Positions 1 through 7,805 of a DNA stretch of 64,000 nucleotides are shown one piece after another; position 1 is the stretch's first letter, and each line of letters starts with the position of its first letter. Origin of the DNA: an uncultured Lachnospiraceae bacterium (GTDB taxonomy: Bacteria; Bacillota; Clostridia; Lachnospirales; Lachnospiraceae); contig CANRIV010000003.1 of the NCBI GenBank assembly GCA_947630805.1, positions 1-64,000 of the forward strand, given 5' to 3'. The notes below the pieces were generated by a model. That model was not told the origin of the DNA. It saw only the letters and a program-made list of their open reading frames with translations, and ran no database searches. A program made the translations under genes and the position numbers.

Positions 1-83
1 TACTAAGCCTATTGAATAAAGATTTATTAAGTTATCAAGGTACATTTACTGTATCTAAAAGATATTATACGAGGAGGTAAATT

Positions 84-1805
84 ATGAAAACATTTGAAAT
101 GAATTTTAGGAATATGTCATTCAAGGGAAAACTATCTGTGAAAAAACTGATAATTTCTCTGTTGATTACAGCAGTGTTAGAATTTGCGGCCTTTTACTTT
201 TATCTTCCGGCTTTCAATGTCCAATCCATGGAATTTTGGACTTTTCAGGGATTTTTTGTGCTGGTATTTTTGATTGTCAGTCTTGTGGTGCCGAATAAAA
301 GAAAATTTGAAGTCAAATATAATATTGCGTCAATCATTGCTGTTATTCTGTTAATCGCAGGTGTTATTGTAGTGCTCGTAGGAAATATTATTTCTGCAGA
401 ATTTTTCAACGCCCACAGATATGCTTCTCTGCTTGATATTAAAAATACGGAATTTGAAAATGCAATCGAACAGTCCGAAACAATTAATAATATTGCATTG
501 ATGGATACGGAAAGTGCTAAAGTCGTAGGGCAGAGAGCCATAGGAGCTTTGTCTGATGTCGTAAGTCAGTATGGGATAAGCAATGAGTATAGCCAGATTG
601 CTTACAATGGAGCCCCTATGAAAGCAGCTTCTTTGGAGTATGCAGGATTTTTCAAGTGGCTGAATAATAGAAAAAATGGAATACCCGGATATGTTTTGGT
701 CGATGCAGTAAAATTTGAGGCGAATTATGTAAAATTAAAGAAGCCAATAAAATATACGCCATCCGGATGGTTTCATGATAATCTCGAAAGACATCTCAGA
801 TTTCAGTATCCTACAGCTATTTTTGAAGGGTATTATTTTGAGTTAGATGAGGAAGGCAATCCGTATTATATCTGTCCGATTATGAAAGCAAGAGTCGGGC
901 TGTTTGGAGGATATGATGTAAAAGGAATTGTTATCTGTGATCCTTGCACAGGAAAATCAGAGTACTATGATACAGATGAGACGCCAAGATGGGTAGACCG
1001 GGTGTATGATGGAGATTTAATTGAAAGAAAGTATAACTGGCATGGAATGTTGGCAGATGGATTCTGGAACAGTATTATTGGCCAGAAGGATTGTAAAAAA
1101 ACGACGGATGACTATGGATATAAAGTCATTGACAATGATGTGTGGATTTATACCGGAGTGACATCTGTAATTGATGATTCTTCCAATATCGGATTTATTC
1201 TTGTAAATTCCAGAACAGGAAAAGCAAGTTATTTCAAAGTGGCTGGAGCGGAAGAGTTTTCAGCGATGGAAGCAGCTGAAGGCCAGGTACAAAATCTTGG
1301 ATATAAGGCAGCGTTTCCATCTCTGATTAATATTGACGGAAGACCTACGTACTGTATGGTGTTAAAAGATAAGGGAAATCTTGTAAAACAATATGCGTTG
1401 GTAGACGTGAAAAAATACAGTATTGTCTCAACCGGAACAACGCAGAAAGATACGCTAAACGCTTATCGGAAACTGATACAGGAAAATGGTATTCATACCG
1501 GAGGAGCAAAAAAAGATCTTTCGGAATTGTATGCGAAAGAGACAATTACCGTAAAGAATATAAGATATGTCAATATGTCAGAAGAGACATATGTTTATAT
1601 TACAGATCTTTCAGGAATCGTCTATAAACAAAAGTTTTCAGATGATGAGACCCTTGTATTTATACAGGAGAATGATACAATTACATTGTATTATGAAGAA
1701 AATCCGGATACGGGAATCCGGGAAATAGAAAAATGGGAAGCAGCAAAACCGGAGGAGAAGCAGACCGGACAGACTGCACAGAAGGAAAGTGTGAAAGAAC
1801 AGTAG
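84..1805 (+). CDS. Membrane protein with large extracytoplasmic domain, function unknown
   Basis: 573 aa with a strong ribosome binding site (GAGGAGG) before the ATG. Three hydrophobic segments lie at the N-terminus (about residues 22-42, 50-68 and 82-105). They are followed by roughly 450 mostly soluble residues with many aromatic/beta-type stretches and a charged, Lys/Glu/Gln-rich C-terminal tail. I do not recognise a catalytic motif. The topology suggests a membrane-anchored protein with a long domain on one face. The gene ends 31 bases before the Ig-like/NlpC-P60 protein on the same strand, so the two may be co-transcribed and both may act at the cell envelope. No function is assigned. 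Confidence 0.75.
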   Translation: MKTFEMNFRNMSFKGKLSVKKLIISLLITAVLEFAAFYFYLPAFNVQSMEFWTFQGFFVLVFLIVSLVVPNKRKFEVKYNIASIIAVILLIAGVIVVLVGNIISAEFFNAHRYASLLDIKNTEFENAIEQSETINNIALMDTESAKVVGQRAIGALSDVVSQYGISNEYSQIAYNGAPMKAASLEYAGFFKWLNNRKNGIPGYVLVDAVKFEANYVKLKKPIKYTPSGWFHDNLERHLRFQYPTAIFEGYYFELDEEGNPYYICPIMKARVGLFGGYDVKGIVICDPCTGKSEYYDTDETPRWVDRVYDGDLIERKYNWHGMLADGFWNSIIGQKDCKKTTDDYGYKVIDNDVWIYTGVTSVIDDSSNIGFILVNSRTGKASYFKVAGAEEFSAMEAAEGQVQNLGYKAAFPSLINIDGRPTYCMVLKDKGNLVKQYALVDVKKYSIVSTGTTQKDTLNAYRKLIQENGIHTGGAKKDLSELYAKETITVKNIRYVNMSEETYVYITDLSGIVYKQKFSDDETLVFIQENDTITLYYEENPDTGIREIEKWEAAKPEEKQTGQTAQKESVKEQ

Positions 1806-1836
1806 CGTTCTATCGAAAGACCGACAGGATAAATTT

Positions 1837-3639
1837 ATGAAAATAACAAAAGAAACATTCATGAAAAATTTTATAAAAATATTTAGCATTGCGTTGTTGA
1901 CAGTTACCTTTCTGACGGTTGATATTCATGTGACAAGAGGAGCAAACTATTATTTGTCACAGACGGCCCTCACGTTGAGCAAAGGGAGTACAAAAAAACT
2001 AAAATTAGTTCATGTGCCGAAAGCAAAAAAGAAAAAGATACAGTGGAGCAGTACAAATAAATTTGCGGCAAAGGTTACAAAAAAAGGGAAAGTCAAAGCA
2101 GTCAGTTATGGGACGGCAACCATTAAGGCAGTGTATAAAAAGAAAACGTACACGTGCGCAGTTGTGATTCCGGATACATCAAGAAGTGTTACATTGAACA
2201 CAGAATCCATTACGCTGCAGGAAAATACATCTTATCAACTGATAGCCAGTGCCACTTTACCGGTAAGCTATTTTTCTACCAATGAATCGATTCTGACGGT
2301 AAACGCTCAAGGAGTAATCCGGGCTGTCAATCCGGGAATTGCTTTTGTAGTCGCAAAGAGCAAAACAGGATATAAGAGGTGTACAGTGACAGTAACATCT
2401 GCTGATGTGCAGAGACCGTCAGCAGGATGGCAGTTAAACCGGCAGACGGTTGGCGTGAGAAGACTGACAAAAAAGGGGAATACTGTATATGACCATATTG
2501 TATGGGCAAAGGGAAAAACAATTTCTTTTGTGGTGTCCGGCCTGAATGTAAATAATATAAAGAAATGCACATGGAGCACATCTGACAAGACCATTCTGAC
2601 AGACCCAAAATCAAATGGAAATATTTTGCAGGCCACGGCGGAAACGAAAAAAGAAGGCACTGTGACAGTAACGGCAAAAGTGACGGATACAAGAGGCAAT
2701 GTCAGCACTTATACGAATGAGGTATATGTGTCAAATCCGTCAGTCAATACGAAAAATATTACTTTGCTGGGCCCCGGTGTGGGGAGCAATCGACAACAGT
2801 TTATTTCCCTGAGCGGTGTCAGCAGGTACAGCGATATAGAGTGGAGCAATTCTAATGAGGCGATTGCCACACTCAGCCCTTATAGAACAAAAGCGGCGCT
2901 GTGGGGAATACAGAATGGCAGCGGAACGATTACAGTAACAGTGGATGGAAAAACGATACAGGTCAACTATACAGTGGTGAATCTGTCTGTCAATGATACG
3001 GATAAGTTACTGGCACAGGGAAAGACAAGAAAACTGACAGTGTCAGAAAACGGCAGTGCTGTTCCGGTATATTCCAGCAGAGATACAGGAATTGCTACGG
3101 TGGCACAGGATGGCACTGTGCATGGAATAAAAGCCGGTGTGACTTATATTGATATTAAAATTGCAAATATGATGCTCTCTTACAGGATAGAAGTAGCTGC
3201 AAAAGGAATGAAGAAAATTATCAAAAGAGCACAATATATTGTAGATAACTGGACGTACAGTCAGGCCCGGAGGATGAAAAAGGGATATTATGACTGTTCC
3301 TCTTTAGTATGGAAAGGCTACAAAAAGTACAAAAATTATCATATCCGACTGGGAAGCAAGAGCAGAGCATATCCTGCAGGGGAATTATTTGATTACCTGA
3401 GAGGAAAAAAACAGATTGTATATTTTGGATATACGACAATCGAGGATTTAAAACCGGGAGATTTGATATTTTATGGAGATTATGGAAATGCCGTAAAATA
3501 TAGTACGCCGGGAAGGACATTAGATATTTACCACGTGTCCATGTATGCAGGCTCCGGAAAAGTGGTGGAGAAAGGTGGACAGTCCATCAATTATAACAAT
3601 ACAAATTATATTGTAGGAATAGGAAGGGTCATAGAGTGA
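1837..3639 (+). CDS. Secreted Ig-like (Big_2) protein with C-terminal NlpC/P60-type hydrolase domain
   Basis: 600 aa. A signal peptide (KNFIKIFSIALLTVTFL) is followed by a Lys-rich Big_2 Ig-like module at about residues 35-110, with its typical WSSTN and GTATI signatures. At least three more Ig-like repeats follow (for example YFSTNES...LTVNAQG and ATVAQDGTVHGIKAG). The last ~140 residues resemble NlpC/P60 cysteine peptidases: YDCSSLVWKGY supplies the likely catalytic Cys, LKPGDLIFYG is the family strand, and YHVSMYAG carries the likely His. Such enzymes cut peptide bonds in peptidoglycan stem peptides; the Ig modules probably space or anchor the enzyme in the wall. The start at 1837 has a modest AGGA site; an in-frame ATG at 1861 is an alternative. 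Confidence 0.85.
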   Translation: MKITKETFMKNFIKIFSIALLTVTFLTVDIHVTRGANYYLSQTALTLSKGSTKKLKLVHVPKAKKKKIQWSSTNKFAAKVTKKGKVKAVSYGTATIKAVYKKKTYTCAVVIPDTSRSVTLNTESITLQENTSYQLIASATLPVSYFSTNESILTVNAQGVIRAVNPGIAFVVAKSKTGYKRCTVTVTSADVQRPSAGWQLNRQTVGVRRLTKKGNTVYDHIVWAKGKTISFVVSGLNVNNIKKCTWSTSDKTILTDPKSNGNILQATAETKKEGTVTVTAKVTDTRGNVSTYTNEVYVSNPSVNTKNITLLGPGVGSNRQQFISLSGVSRYSDIEWSNSNEAIATLSPYRTKAALWGIQNGSGTITVTVDGKTIQVNYTVVNLSVNDTDKLLAQGKTRKLTVSENGSAVPVYSSRDTGIATVAQDGTVHGIKAGVTYIDIKIANMMLSYRIEVAAKGMKKIIKRAQYIVDNWTYSQARRMKKGYYDCSSLVWKGYKKYKNYHIRLGSKSRAYPAGELFDYLRGKKQIVYFGYTTIEDLKPGDLIFYGDYGNAVKYSTPGRTLDIYHVSMYAGSGKVVEKGGQSINYNNTNYIVGIGRVIE

Positions 3640-3815
3640 CGCAATATCAGATTGGAAATATTGTAACTTTGAAAAAAGGACATCCGTGTGGGACCAATCA
3701 GTGGGAAGTTATCCGCACGGGAGCAGATTTTAAACTGAAATGTAAAGGCTGCGGAAGAATCGTTATGATTCCGCGAAAAGCTTTTGAAAAAAGTGTAAAA
3801 AAAATAATAGAATAA
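3636..3815 (+). CDS. DUF951 family small zinc-ribbon-like protein (not in ORF track)
   Basis: A 59-aa ORF beginning with GTG that overlaps the stop codon of the preceding gene (GTGA), with AGGAAGGG as ribosome binding site. The product reads VTQYQIGNIVTLKKGHPCG..., then NQWEVIRTGADFKLKC, KGCGRIVMIPR and FEKSVKKI. That pattern (KKxHPCGxNxWEVxRxGADFKxKCxxCGR) is the signature of the DUF951 family of small Firmicutes proteins. Three cysteines (HPCG, KCKGCG) suggest metal or nucleic-acid binding, which is inference. The stop/start overlap implies translational coupling to the Ig/NlpC gene. It falls below the length threshold of the supplied track. Confidence 0.88.
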   Translation: MTQYQIGNIVTLKKGHPCGTNQWEVIRTGADFKLKCKGCGRIVMIPRKAFEKSVKKIIE

Positions 3816-3824
3816 GTAAAAATA

Positions 3825-3878
3825 AAAATCCCGGGAGCTGGATGTCCGTTTGGGCACAACAGATGTTGCCGGGATTTT
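3825..3878 (+). terminator. Probable intrinsic terminator after the DUF951 gene
   Basis: AAAATCCCGG at 3825-3834 pairs with CCGGGATTTT at 3869-3878, enclosing a long loop that may itself pair weakly (GTCC...GGGC). It lies ten bases past the stop codon and is followed by a T-rich tract. Confidence 0.55.
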
Positions 3879-3922
3879 GTATATTTGTTTTTTGAGTTAA
3901 AAGGTTTTACATGAGAAAATAG

Positions 3923-3950
3923 TTGACAAAACAAAAATAAGATGTATTAT
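3923..3950 (+). promoter_or_regulatory. Promoter of the GntR/ABC operon
   Basis: Consensus -35 TTGACA (3923-3928), 16-bp spacer, then TATTAT (3945-3950) as -10. The -10 hexamer lies inside the left arm of the inverted repeat at 3944-3977, so a bound repressor would block RNA polymerase. Confidence 0.7.
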
Positions 3951-3977
3951 TGTATTAAGTGATTAATACAATAATAC
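3944..3977 (+). promoter_or_regulatory. GntR-family operator: perfect 14-bp inverted repeat
   Basis: GTATTATTGTATTA, a 6-base centre (AGTGAT), then TAATACAATAATAC, an exact inverted repeat. It overlaps the -10 element and the presumed transcription start, just upstream of the GntR-type regulator, which suggests autorepression. The binding protein is inferred from position and from YtrA-family precedent. Confidence 0.75.
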
Positions 3978-3994
3978 AAAAAGGAGGATGGCTC

Positions 3995-4357
3995 ATGGCG
4001 TGGAAGCTGAAAAACGACAGACCGATTTATACACAGCTGTTGGAACAAATCGAACAGAAGATTATTTCCGGAGAATATATGCCGGGAAGTGAACTTCCAT
4101 CGGTAAGAGACCTGGCGGCAGATGCAGCAGTTAATCCCAATACGATGCAGCGTGCCATGGCAGAACTGGAAACCAGAGGTCTTGTGATTACCAATCGCAC
4201 ATCCGGTCGTGTTGTGACGCAGGATAAGGATTTATTATCCCGTATTAGAAGAGACAGGGCTGTGGAACTTACGAGAGATTACACTGCAAAGATGACCCTG
4301 CTGAAGTATAGCAGAGAAGATATATTAGAGTTTATCGGGAAAGGAGCAGATAAATGA
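3995..4357 (+). CDS. YtrA-subfamily GntR transcriptional regulator
   Basis: 120 aa from the ATG at 3995, chosen because AAGGAGG sits at the right distance; the longer GTG start in the ORF track would place the operator inside the gene. The N-terminal ~75 residues form a GntR winged helix-turn-helix (PIYTQLLEQIEQKI, LPSVRDLAADAAVNPNTMQRA, ELETRGLV). The short C-terminal tail has no large ligand domain, typical of the YtrA subfamily that controls adjacent ABC transporters. The stop overlaps the start of the ABC ATPase (ATGA), giving one operon. A perfect palindrome over its promoter suggests autorepression. Inducer unknown; in the family, cell-envelope antibiotics are common inducers. Confidence 0.9.
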   Translation: MAWKLKNDRPIYTQLLEQIEQKIISGEYMPGSELPSVRDLAADAAVNPNTMQRAMAELETRGLVITNRTSGRVVTQDKDLLSRIRRDRAVELTRDYTAKMTLLKYSREDILEFIGKGADK

Positions 4358-5052
4358 GCATTTTATTTGAGTGTAAAAATTTAAAGAAAAGGTATGGAAA
4401 AAAAGAAGCCCTGAGAGGAATTGATCTTCAAATTGAAAGTGGAAAGATTGTAGGACTTTTGGGACCAAACGGCAGTGGAAAGACGACATTGATTAAGCTG
4501 GCAAATGGCCTGCTCACACCAAGCGATGGAGAAATTTTAATTCGCGGAAATAAAATCGGAGTCGAGACAAAGAAAATTGTGTCTTACCTTCCGGAAAAAA
4601 CATATTTGAATAATTACATGAAAGTAAAAGATATTATAAAATATTTTTTGGATTTTTATTCTGATTTTGATGAAAAAAGAGCTTATGATATGCTGGCAAA
4701 GCTGAATATTGATGCAAATGATAAGTTAAAGACAATGTCTAAAGGAACAAAGGAAAAAGTACAGCTGATTCTCGTAATGAGCCGTAATGCAGATGTCTAT
4801 TTTCTGGATGAGCCAATCGGAGGGGTAGACCCTGCAGCCAGAGACTATATTTTAAATACGATAATTACAAATTATAATCCAAATTCCACAATTATTCTTT
4901 CAACCCATTTAATATCAGATATTGAGAAGATATTAGATGATGTGGTTATGATACGTAACGGAGAACTTGTGATGCACAAGACGGTAGATGATATTCGTGA
5001 GGAATATGGAAAATCAGTAGATGAAGTATTCAGGGAGGTATTCAGATGTTAG
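4354..5052 (+). CDS. ABC transporter ATP-binding protein
   Basis: 232 aa. Walker A GPNGSGKTT (about residue 37), a degenerate signature (MSKGTKEKVQ), Walker B VYFLDEP and the H-loop STHL are all visible, so it should be a functional ATPase. It is of the short ABC-2 exporter type, which acts as a dimer on a membrane partner, here presumably the next gene, which it overlaps by 7 bases. It starts inside the stop codon of the GntR regulator. The YtrA/YtrB-like arrangement suggests a regulated exporter or membrane-stress transporter; the substrate cannot be read from sequence. Confidence 0.92.
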   Translation: MSILFECKNLKKRYGKKEALRGIDLQIESGKIVGLLGPNGSGKTTLIKLANGLLTPSDGEILIRGNKIGVETKKIVSYLPEKTYLNNYMKVKDIIKYFLDFYSDFDEKRAYDMLAKLNIDANDKLKTMSKGTKEKVQLILVMSRNADVYFLDEPIGGVDPAARDYILNTIITNYNPNSTIILSTHLISDIEKILDDVVMIRNGELVMHKTVDDIREEYGKSVDEVFREVFRC

Positions 5053-5849
5053 GAAAGTTAATCAAACACGAGTGGAAAGCTACAGCAAGAAATTTTTGCG
5101 CCATGTATCTTCTGGTATTTATTATTACAGTCGTATTGAAAGTAATGTTGGAAATTCAGAATCATTTTAAAGTAGATAATTATATTATTACGGCAATTAC
5201 AGTAATTACGGTGATAGCTTTTGTGCTTGGAATTATAGGGATTATGTTGGGGACATACATATTGATATTAAAAAGATTTTATGACAGTCTGCTGAAAAAA
5301 GAGGGATATCTGTCTTTTACGCTTCCAGTAACGACGGGACAGCATATTGCAGGAAAATCAATCGTCAGCTATCTGTGGGTAATGATTTCGGGAGCTTTTA
5401 TCCTGCTTATGATTTTTATCCTGCTATTAGGTTTTAATGGGATGATTGCGGAAATGAAAACAGGAATAGAACTTCTCATAAAGGTCATCGCAGAAAGACA
5501 TTTATGGAAATATGCTATTTTATTCCTTGTGGCTTGGGCTATCAGTATGTATGCCCAGATTGCCTGGGGTTATGCCAGCTTCAGCATCGGACAGACATTT
5601 GGCAAAAATAAGGTGCTGGGCGCTTTTGTAACTTATATTGCGATTTATTTTATTCTTCAGATTGTGTCTCTGATTGCGGAAGTATTTATTTTTGGAGTTT
5701 CTGCCAACGGACTGTCAGACAACTCTATGGCTGTAGGGGCGACAGGCAATGCGTTACTGATTTTTGTTCTTGTGCAGGCGATTGTAGAATCTGTTATATT
5801 TGTGGCAATTACGCATTATATGTTAAATAAAAAATTAAATTTGGAGTGA
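5046..5849 (+). CDS. ABC transporter permease (ABC-2 type membrane subunit)
   Basis: 267 aa with about six transmembrane segments (near residues 18-36, 55-78, 105-127, 155-178, 190-215 and 235-258). The beginning MLGKLIKHEWKATARN is the usual cytoplasmic lead of ABC-2 permeases that interact with the ATPase, and the loop KKEGYLSFTLPVT is typical of this group in Clostridia. It overlaps the ATPase gene by 7 bases and is followed by a strong terminator, so it closes the three-gene operon. Substrate unknown. Confidence 0.85.
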   Translation: MLGKLIKHEWKATARNFCAMYLLVFIITVVLKVMLEIQNHFKVDNYIITAITVITVIAFVLGIIGIMLGTYILILKRFYDSLLKKEGYLSFTLPVTTGQHIAGKSIVSYLWVMISGAFILLMIFILLLGFNGMIAEMKTGIELLIKVIAERHLWKYAILFLVAWAISMYAQIAWGYASFSIGQTFGKNKVLGAFVTYIAIYFILQIVSLIAEVFIFGVSANGLSDNSMAVGATGNALLIFVLVQAIVESVIFVAITHYMLNKKLNLE

Positions 5850-5854
5850 TAATC

Positions 5855-5893
5855 AACATAAAAAAGCCCTTGCATCAGGGGCTTTTTTATGTT
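5855..5893 (+). terminator. Strong intrinsic terminator of the ABC operon
   Basis: AACATAAAAAAGCCCCT-like stem: AAAAAAGCCC pairs with GGGCTTTTTT around a short loop and the outer AACAT/ATGTT also pairs, giving a long hairpin with a T6 tract on its 3' arm. Confidence 0.85.
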
Positions 5894-5895
5894 AA

Positions 5896-5955
5896 TATAA
5901 TCTCTCGTGATATATATTTATGGGTAAAGTGCGCCCCGCGTGCTGCCCGGATATA
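5896..5955 (+). promoter_or_regulatory. rpsF promoter -10 and candidate S6:S18 leader RNA
   Basis: TATAAT at 5896-5901 is a perfect -10 element; no good -35 is seen at standard spacing. The transcript would start with a foldable segment (5912-5955). Here GGG (5922-5924) can pair with CCC (5946-5948), flanked by ATAT/ATAT, with GCG...CGC inside and an unpaired CCGG beside the stem. Ribosomal protein S6:S18 is known to bind a leader hairpin carrying a conserved CCG bulge upstream of rpsF in many bacteria. The match here is suggestive only. Confidence 0.35.
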
Positions 5956-6032
5956 AGTTGATGCAAAAGCATAACATAAAATCCTTGCTTTTTCGTTGAG
6001 AAAAGGCCAGAGACCAAAAGGAGGTAGAAAGC

Positions 6033-6323
6033 ATGAACAAATATGAGATGACAGTTGTTGTTAGTGCAAAGCTTGAAGATGAAGAAAGAGCTGCTGGATT
6101 GGAGAAAGTAAAAGCATTGATTGAAAAATTCGGTGGAACAATTACAAACATTGACGATGCCGGAAAGAAAAAGTTAGCTTATGAAATTCAGAAAATGTCA
6201 GAGGGCTATTATTATTTCATCACTTTTGATACTGATAACACAAATGCTCCAAGTGAGATAGAAAACCAGCTTCGTATTATGGAAAATGTTATCAGATTTA
6301 TGTGCGTAACAGTAGAAGCATAG
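6033..6323 (+). CDS. rpsF: 30S ribosomal protein S6
   Basis: 96 aa, normal length for the family. It opens with the characteristic NKYEMTVVVSAKLEDEE strand and carries the conserved GKKKLAYEIQKMSEGYYYFI segment of S6. Strong site AAAGGAGG before the ATG. S6 is a small-subunit protein that binds 16S rRNA together with S18. It heads the conserved rpsF-ssb-rpsR operon, with the other two genes directly downstream at 25- and 41-base spacing. A terminator precedes it, so it has its own promoter. Confidence 0.97.
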   Translation: MNKYEMTVVVSAKLEDEERAAGLEKVKALIEKFGGTITNIDDAGKKKLAYEIQKMSEGYYYFITFDTDNTNAPSEIENQLRIMENVIRFMCVTVEA

Positions 6324-6347
6324 TTTGAAACACGAAAGAGGTGTAGT

Positions 6348-6794
6348 ATGAACAAGGTTATTTTAATGGGCCGATTGACCCGTGATCCTGAGGTAAGATA
6401 TTCTACCACGGGAGATAATCAACTGGCCATTGCCAGATATACATTGGCAGTAGACAGAAGATTTAAAAGAGATGGGGAGCAGTCAGCTGACTTTATCCGA
6501 TGCGTGGCATTTGGAAGAAGCGGCGAATTTGCAGAAAAATATTTCCATCAGGGAACAAAGATTGTAGCAGAAGGTCGTATTCAGACAGGAAGCTATCAGG
6601 ATAAAGACGGTAAGACAGTCTATACTACAGAGGTAGTTGTAGAAAATCAGGAGTTTGCTGAGAGCAAAGCAGCATCTGATAATGCAGGATATCAGGCACC
6701 ACCTGTAGCGGCAGAGCCTACGGCGCCTGTCGGAGATGGATTTATGAATATTCCGGATAGTGTGGATGATTCCGGCTTACCATTTAATTTTTAA
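6348..6794 (+). CDS. ssb: Single-stranded DNA-binding protein
   Basis: 148 aa. The N-terminal ~105 residues are a bacterial SSB OB-fold (NKVILMGRLTRDPEVRY, then FIRCVAFGRSGEFAEKYF and GRIQTGSYQDKDG). A flexible Ala/Pro-rich linker and an acidic tail ending DDSGLPFNF follow; it matches the family's protein-interaction tip (DDDIPF in most members). The protein coats ssDNA in replication and repair. Its position between rpsF and rpsR is the standard Firmicutes arrangement. Confidence 0.96.
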   Translation: MNKVILMGRLTRDPEVRYSTTGDNQLAIARYTLAVDRRFKRDGEQSADFIRCVAFGRSGEFAEKYFHQGTKIVAEGRIQTGSYQDKDGKTVYTTEVVVENQEFAESKAASDNAGYQAPPVAAEPTAPVGDGFMNIPDSVDDSGLPFNF

Positions 6795-6834
6795 GAGTTT
6801 GAATAGAAAACGGAGATAAAAACAGGAGGTCATT

Positions 6835-7098
6835 ATGCCATATAATAAAAGTGAAAGACCGGATTCTCCAATGAGAAGAAGAGGCGGTCGCAGAAGAAAA
6901 AAAGTTTGTGCATTTTGTGCAAATGAAAATAAGGTAATTGATTATAAGGATGTAGCAACATTAAAGAGATATGTGTCAGAGAGAGGAAAAATTCTTCCTA
7001 GAAGAATGACAGGAAACTGTGCAAGACACCAGAGAGCTCTTACCACAGCAATTAAGAGAGCGAGAAACATTGCTTTAATGCCATATACCGTTGAATAA
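6835..7098 (+). CDS. rpsR: 30S ribosomal protein S18
   Basis: 87 aa with a basic N-terminal extension ([10 protein letters not shown]) before the conserved core: [35 protein letters not shown] and the [22 protein letters not shown]-terminus. S18 pairs with S6 on the platform of the small ribosomal subunit. It retains two cysteines (CAFC) and a further Cys in TGNC, which resembles the zinc-containing S18 form, an inference from residue pattern. Last gene of the operon, followed by a terminator. Confidence 0.97.
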   Translation: MPYNKSERPDSPMRRRGGRRRKKVCAFCANENKVIDYKDVATLKRYVSERGKILPRRMTGNCARHQRALTTAIKRARNIALMPYTVE

Positions 7099-7142
7099 TC
7101 ATTTTGGCAAAAACAGAGAGCAGAAATGCGATTTGTTATAAT

Positions 7143-7191
7143 AAAAAAGAAACCGGATTTTGAAAGGAAAACAAAGTTCGGTTTCTTTTTT
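7143..7191 (+). terminator. Intrinsic terminator of rpsF-ssb-rpsR
   Basis: AAAAAAGAAACCG (7143-7155) pairs with CGGTTTCTTTTTT (7179-7191), a 13-bp stem with a T6 end, 45 bases after rpsR. Confidence 0.85.
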
Positions 7192-7355
7192 ATATGGAAT
7201 AAGTTTAAGATGCAAAAATAGCATCAAATTGCGTCTGGTAATATATTAAATTTTTAATATTGCCAAAAATCAGGTAATTTTTATTCCACCGGATCCTTAT
7301 TTCCTGTATGGAATACCGATAACGCTTATAAAGTATTGATAGAAAATCTTATCAT

Positions 7356-7787
7356 TTACATATTGGATAAATCTTCCTGGTCAATAATTTTAACGCCATT
7401 TTTCTTTAACAATGTGGCAACCCGTTCATTGTCTTCTACGCGGAAAATCATTAACGCGTCATCTGTTCCTCTTGCCAGAAAGGCATAAACATATTCTACG
7501 CTGATGTTTTCTGCTGCCAGAATTGACAGAGCTTTGGCCATGGCCCCGGGAGTGTCAGGTATTTTCGCACCAATAACAGGGGTCAGTTTACAAATCCAAA
7601 GGTTATCCTTCAAAAGTGTTAAAGTATTATATGGATCGTCTACAATAATACGAATAATTCCATAATCGCTGGAGTCTGCTACTTCCAATGCGCGCATATC
7701 AATTTGGTGTTTGGCCAAAAAATTGGTCAGGTCAGCCAGATTACCCGGCTTGTTTTCTATAAAAACAGATATTTGTTGAATGTACAT
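7356..7787 (-). CDS. Tandem ACT-domain protein
   Basis: 143 aa made of two ACT domains: residues 1-70 (IQQISVFIENKPGNLADLTNFL) and 71-143 (PVIGAKIPDTPGAMAKALSIL). ACT domains bind amino acids and regulate enzymes or transcription. It lies 18 bases downstream of a phenylacetate-CoA ligase in the same orientation, a pairing that recurs in anaerobes, so a role in sensing or regulating aromatic amino acid breakdown is likely. No catalytic domain is attached. Ribosome binding site AAGGAGG is visible upstream on the minus strand. Confidence 0.85.
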   Translation of the reverse strand: MYIQQISVFIENKPGNLADLTNFLAKHQIDMRALEVADSSDYGIIRIIVDDPYNTLTLLKDNLWICKLTPVIGAKIPDTPGAMAKALSILAAENISVEYVYAFLARGTDDALMIFRVEDNERVATLLKKNGVKIIDQEDLSNM

Positions 7788-7805
7788 AATCTTACCTCCT
7801 TAAAT

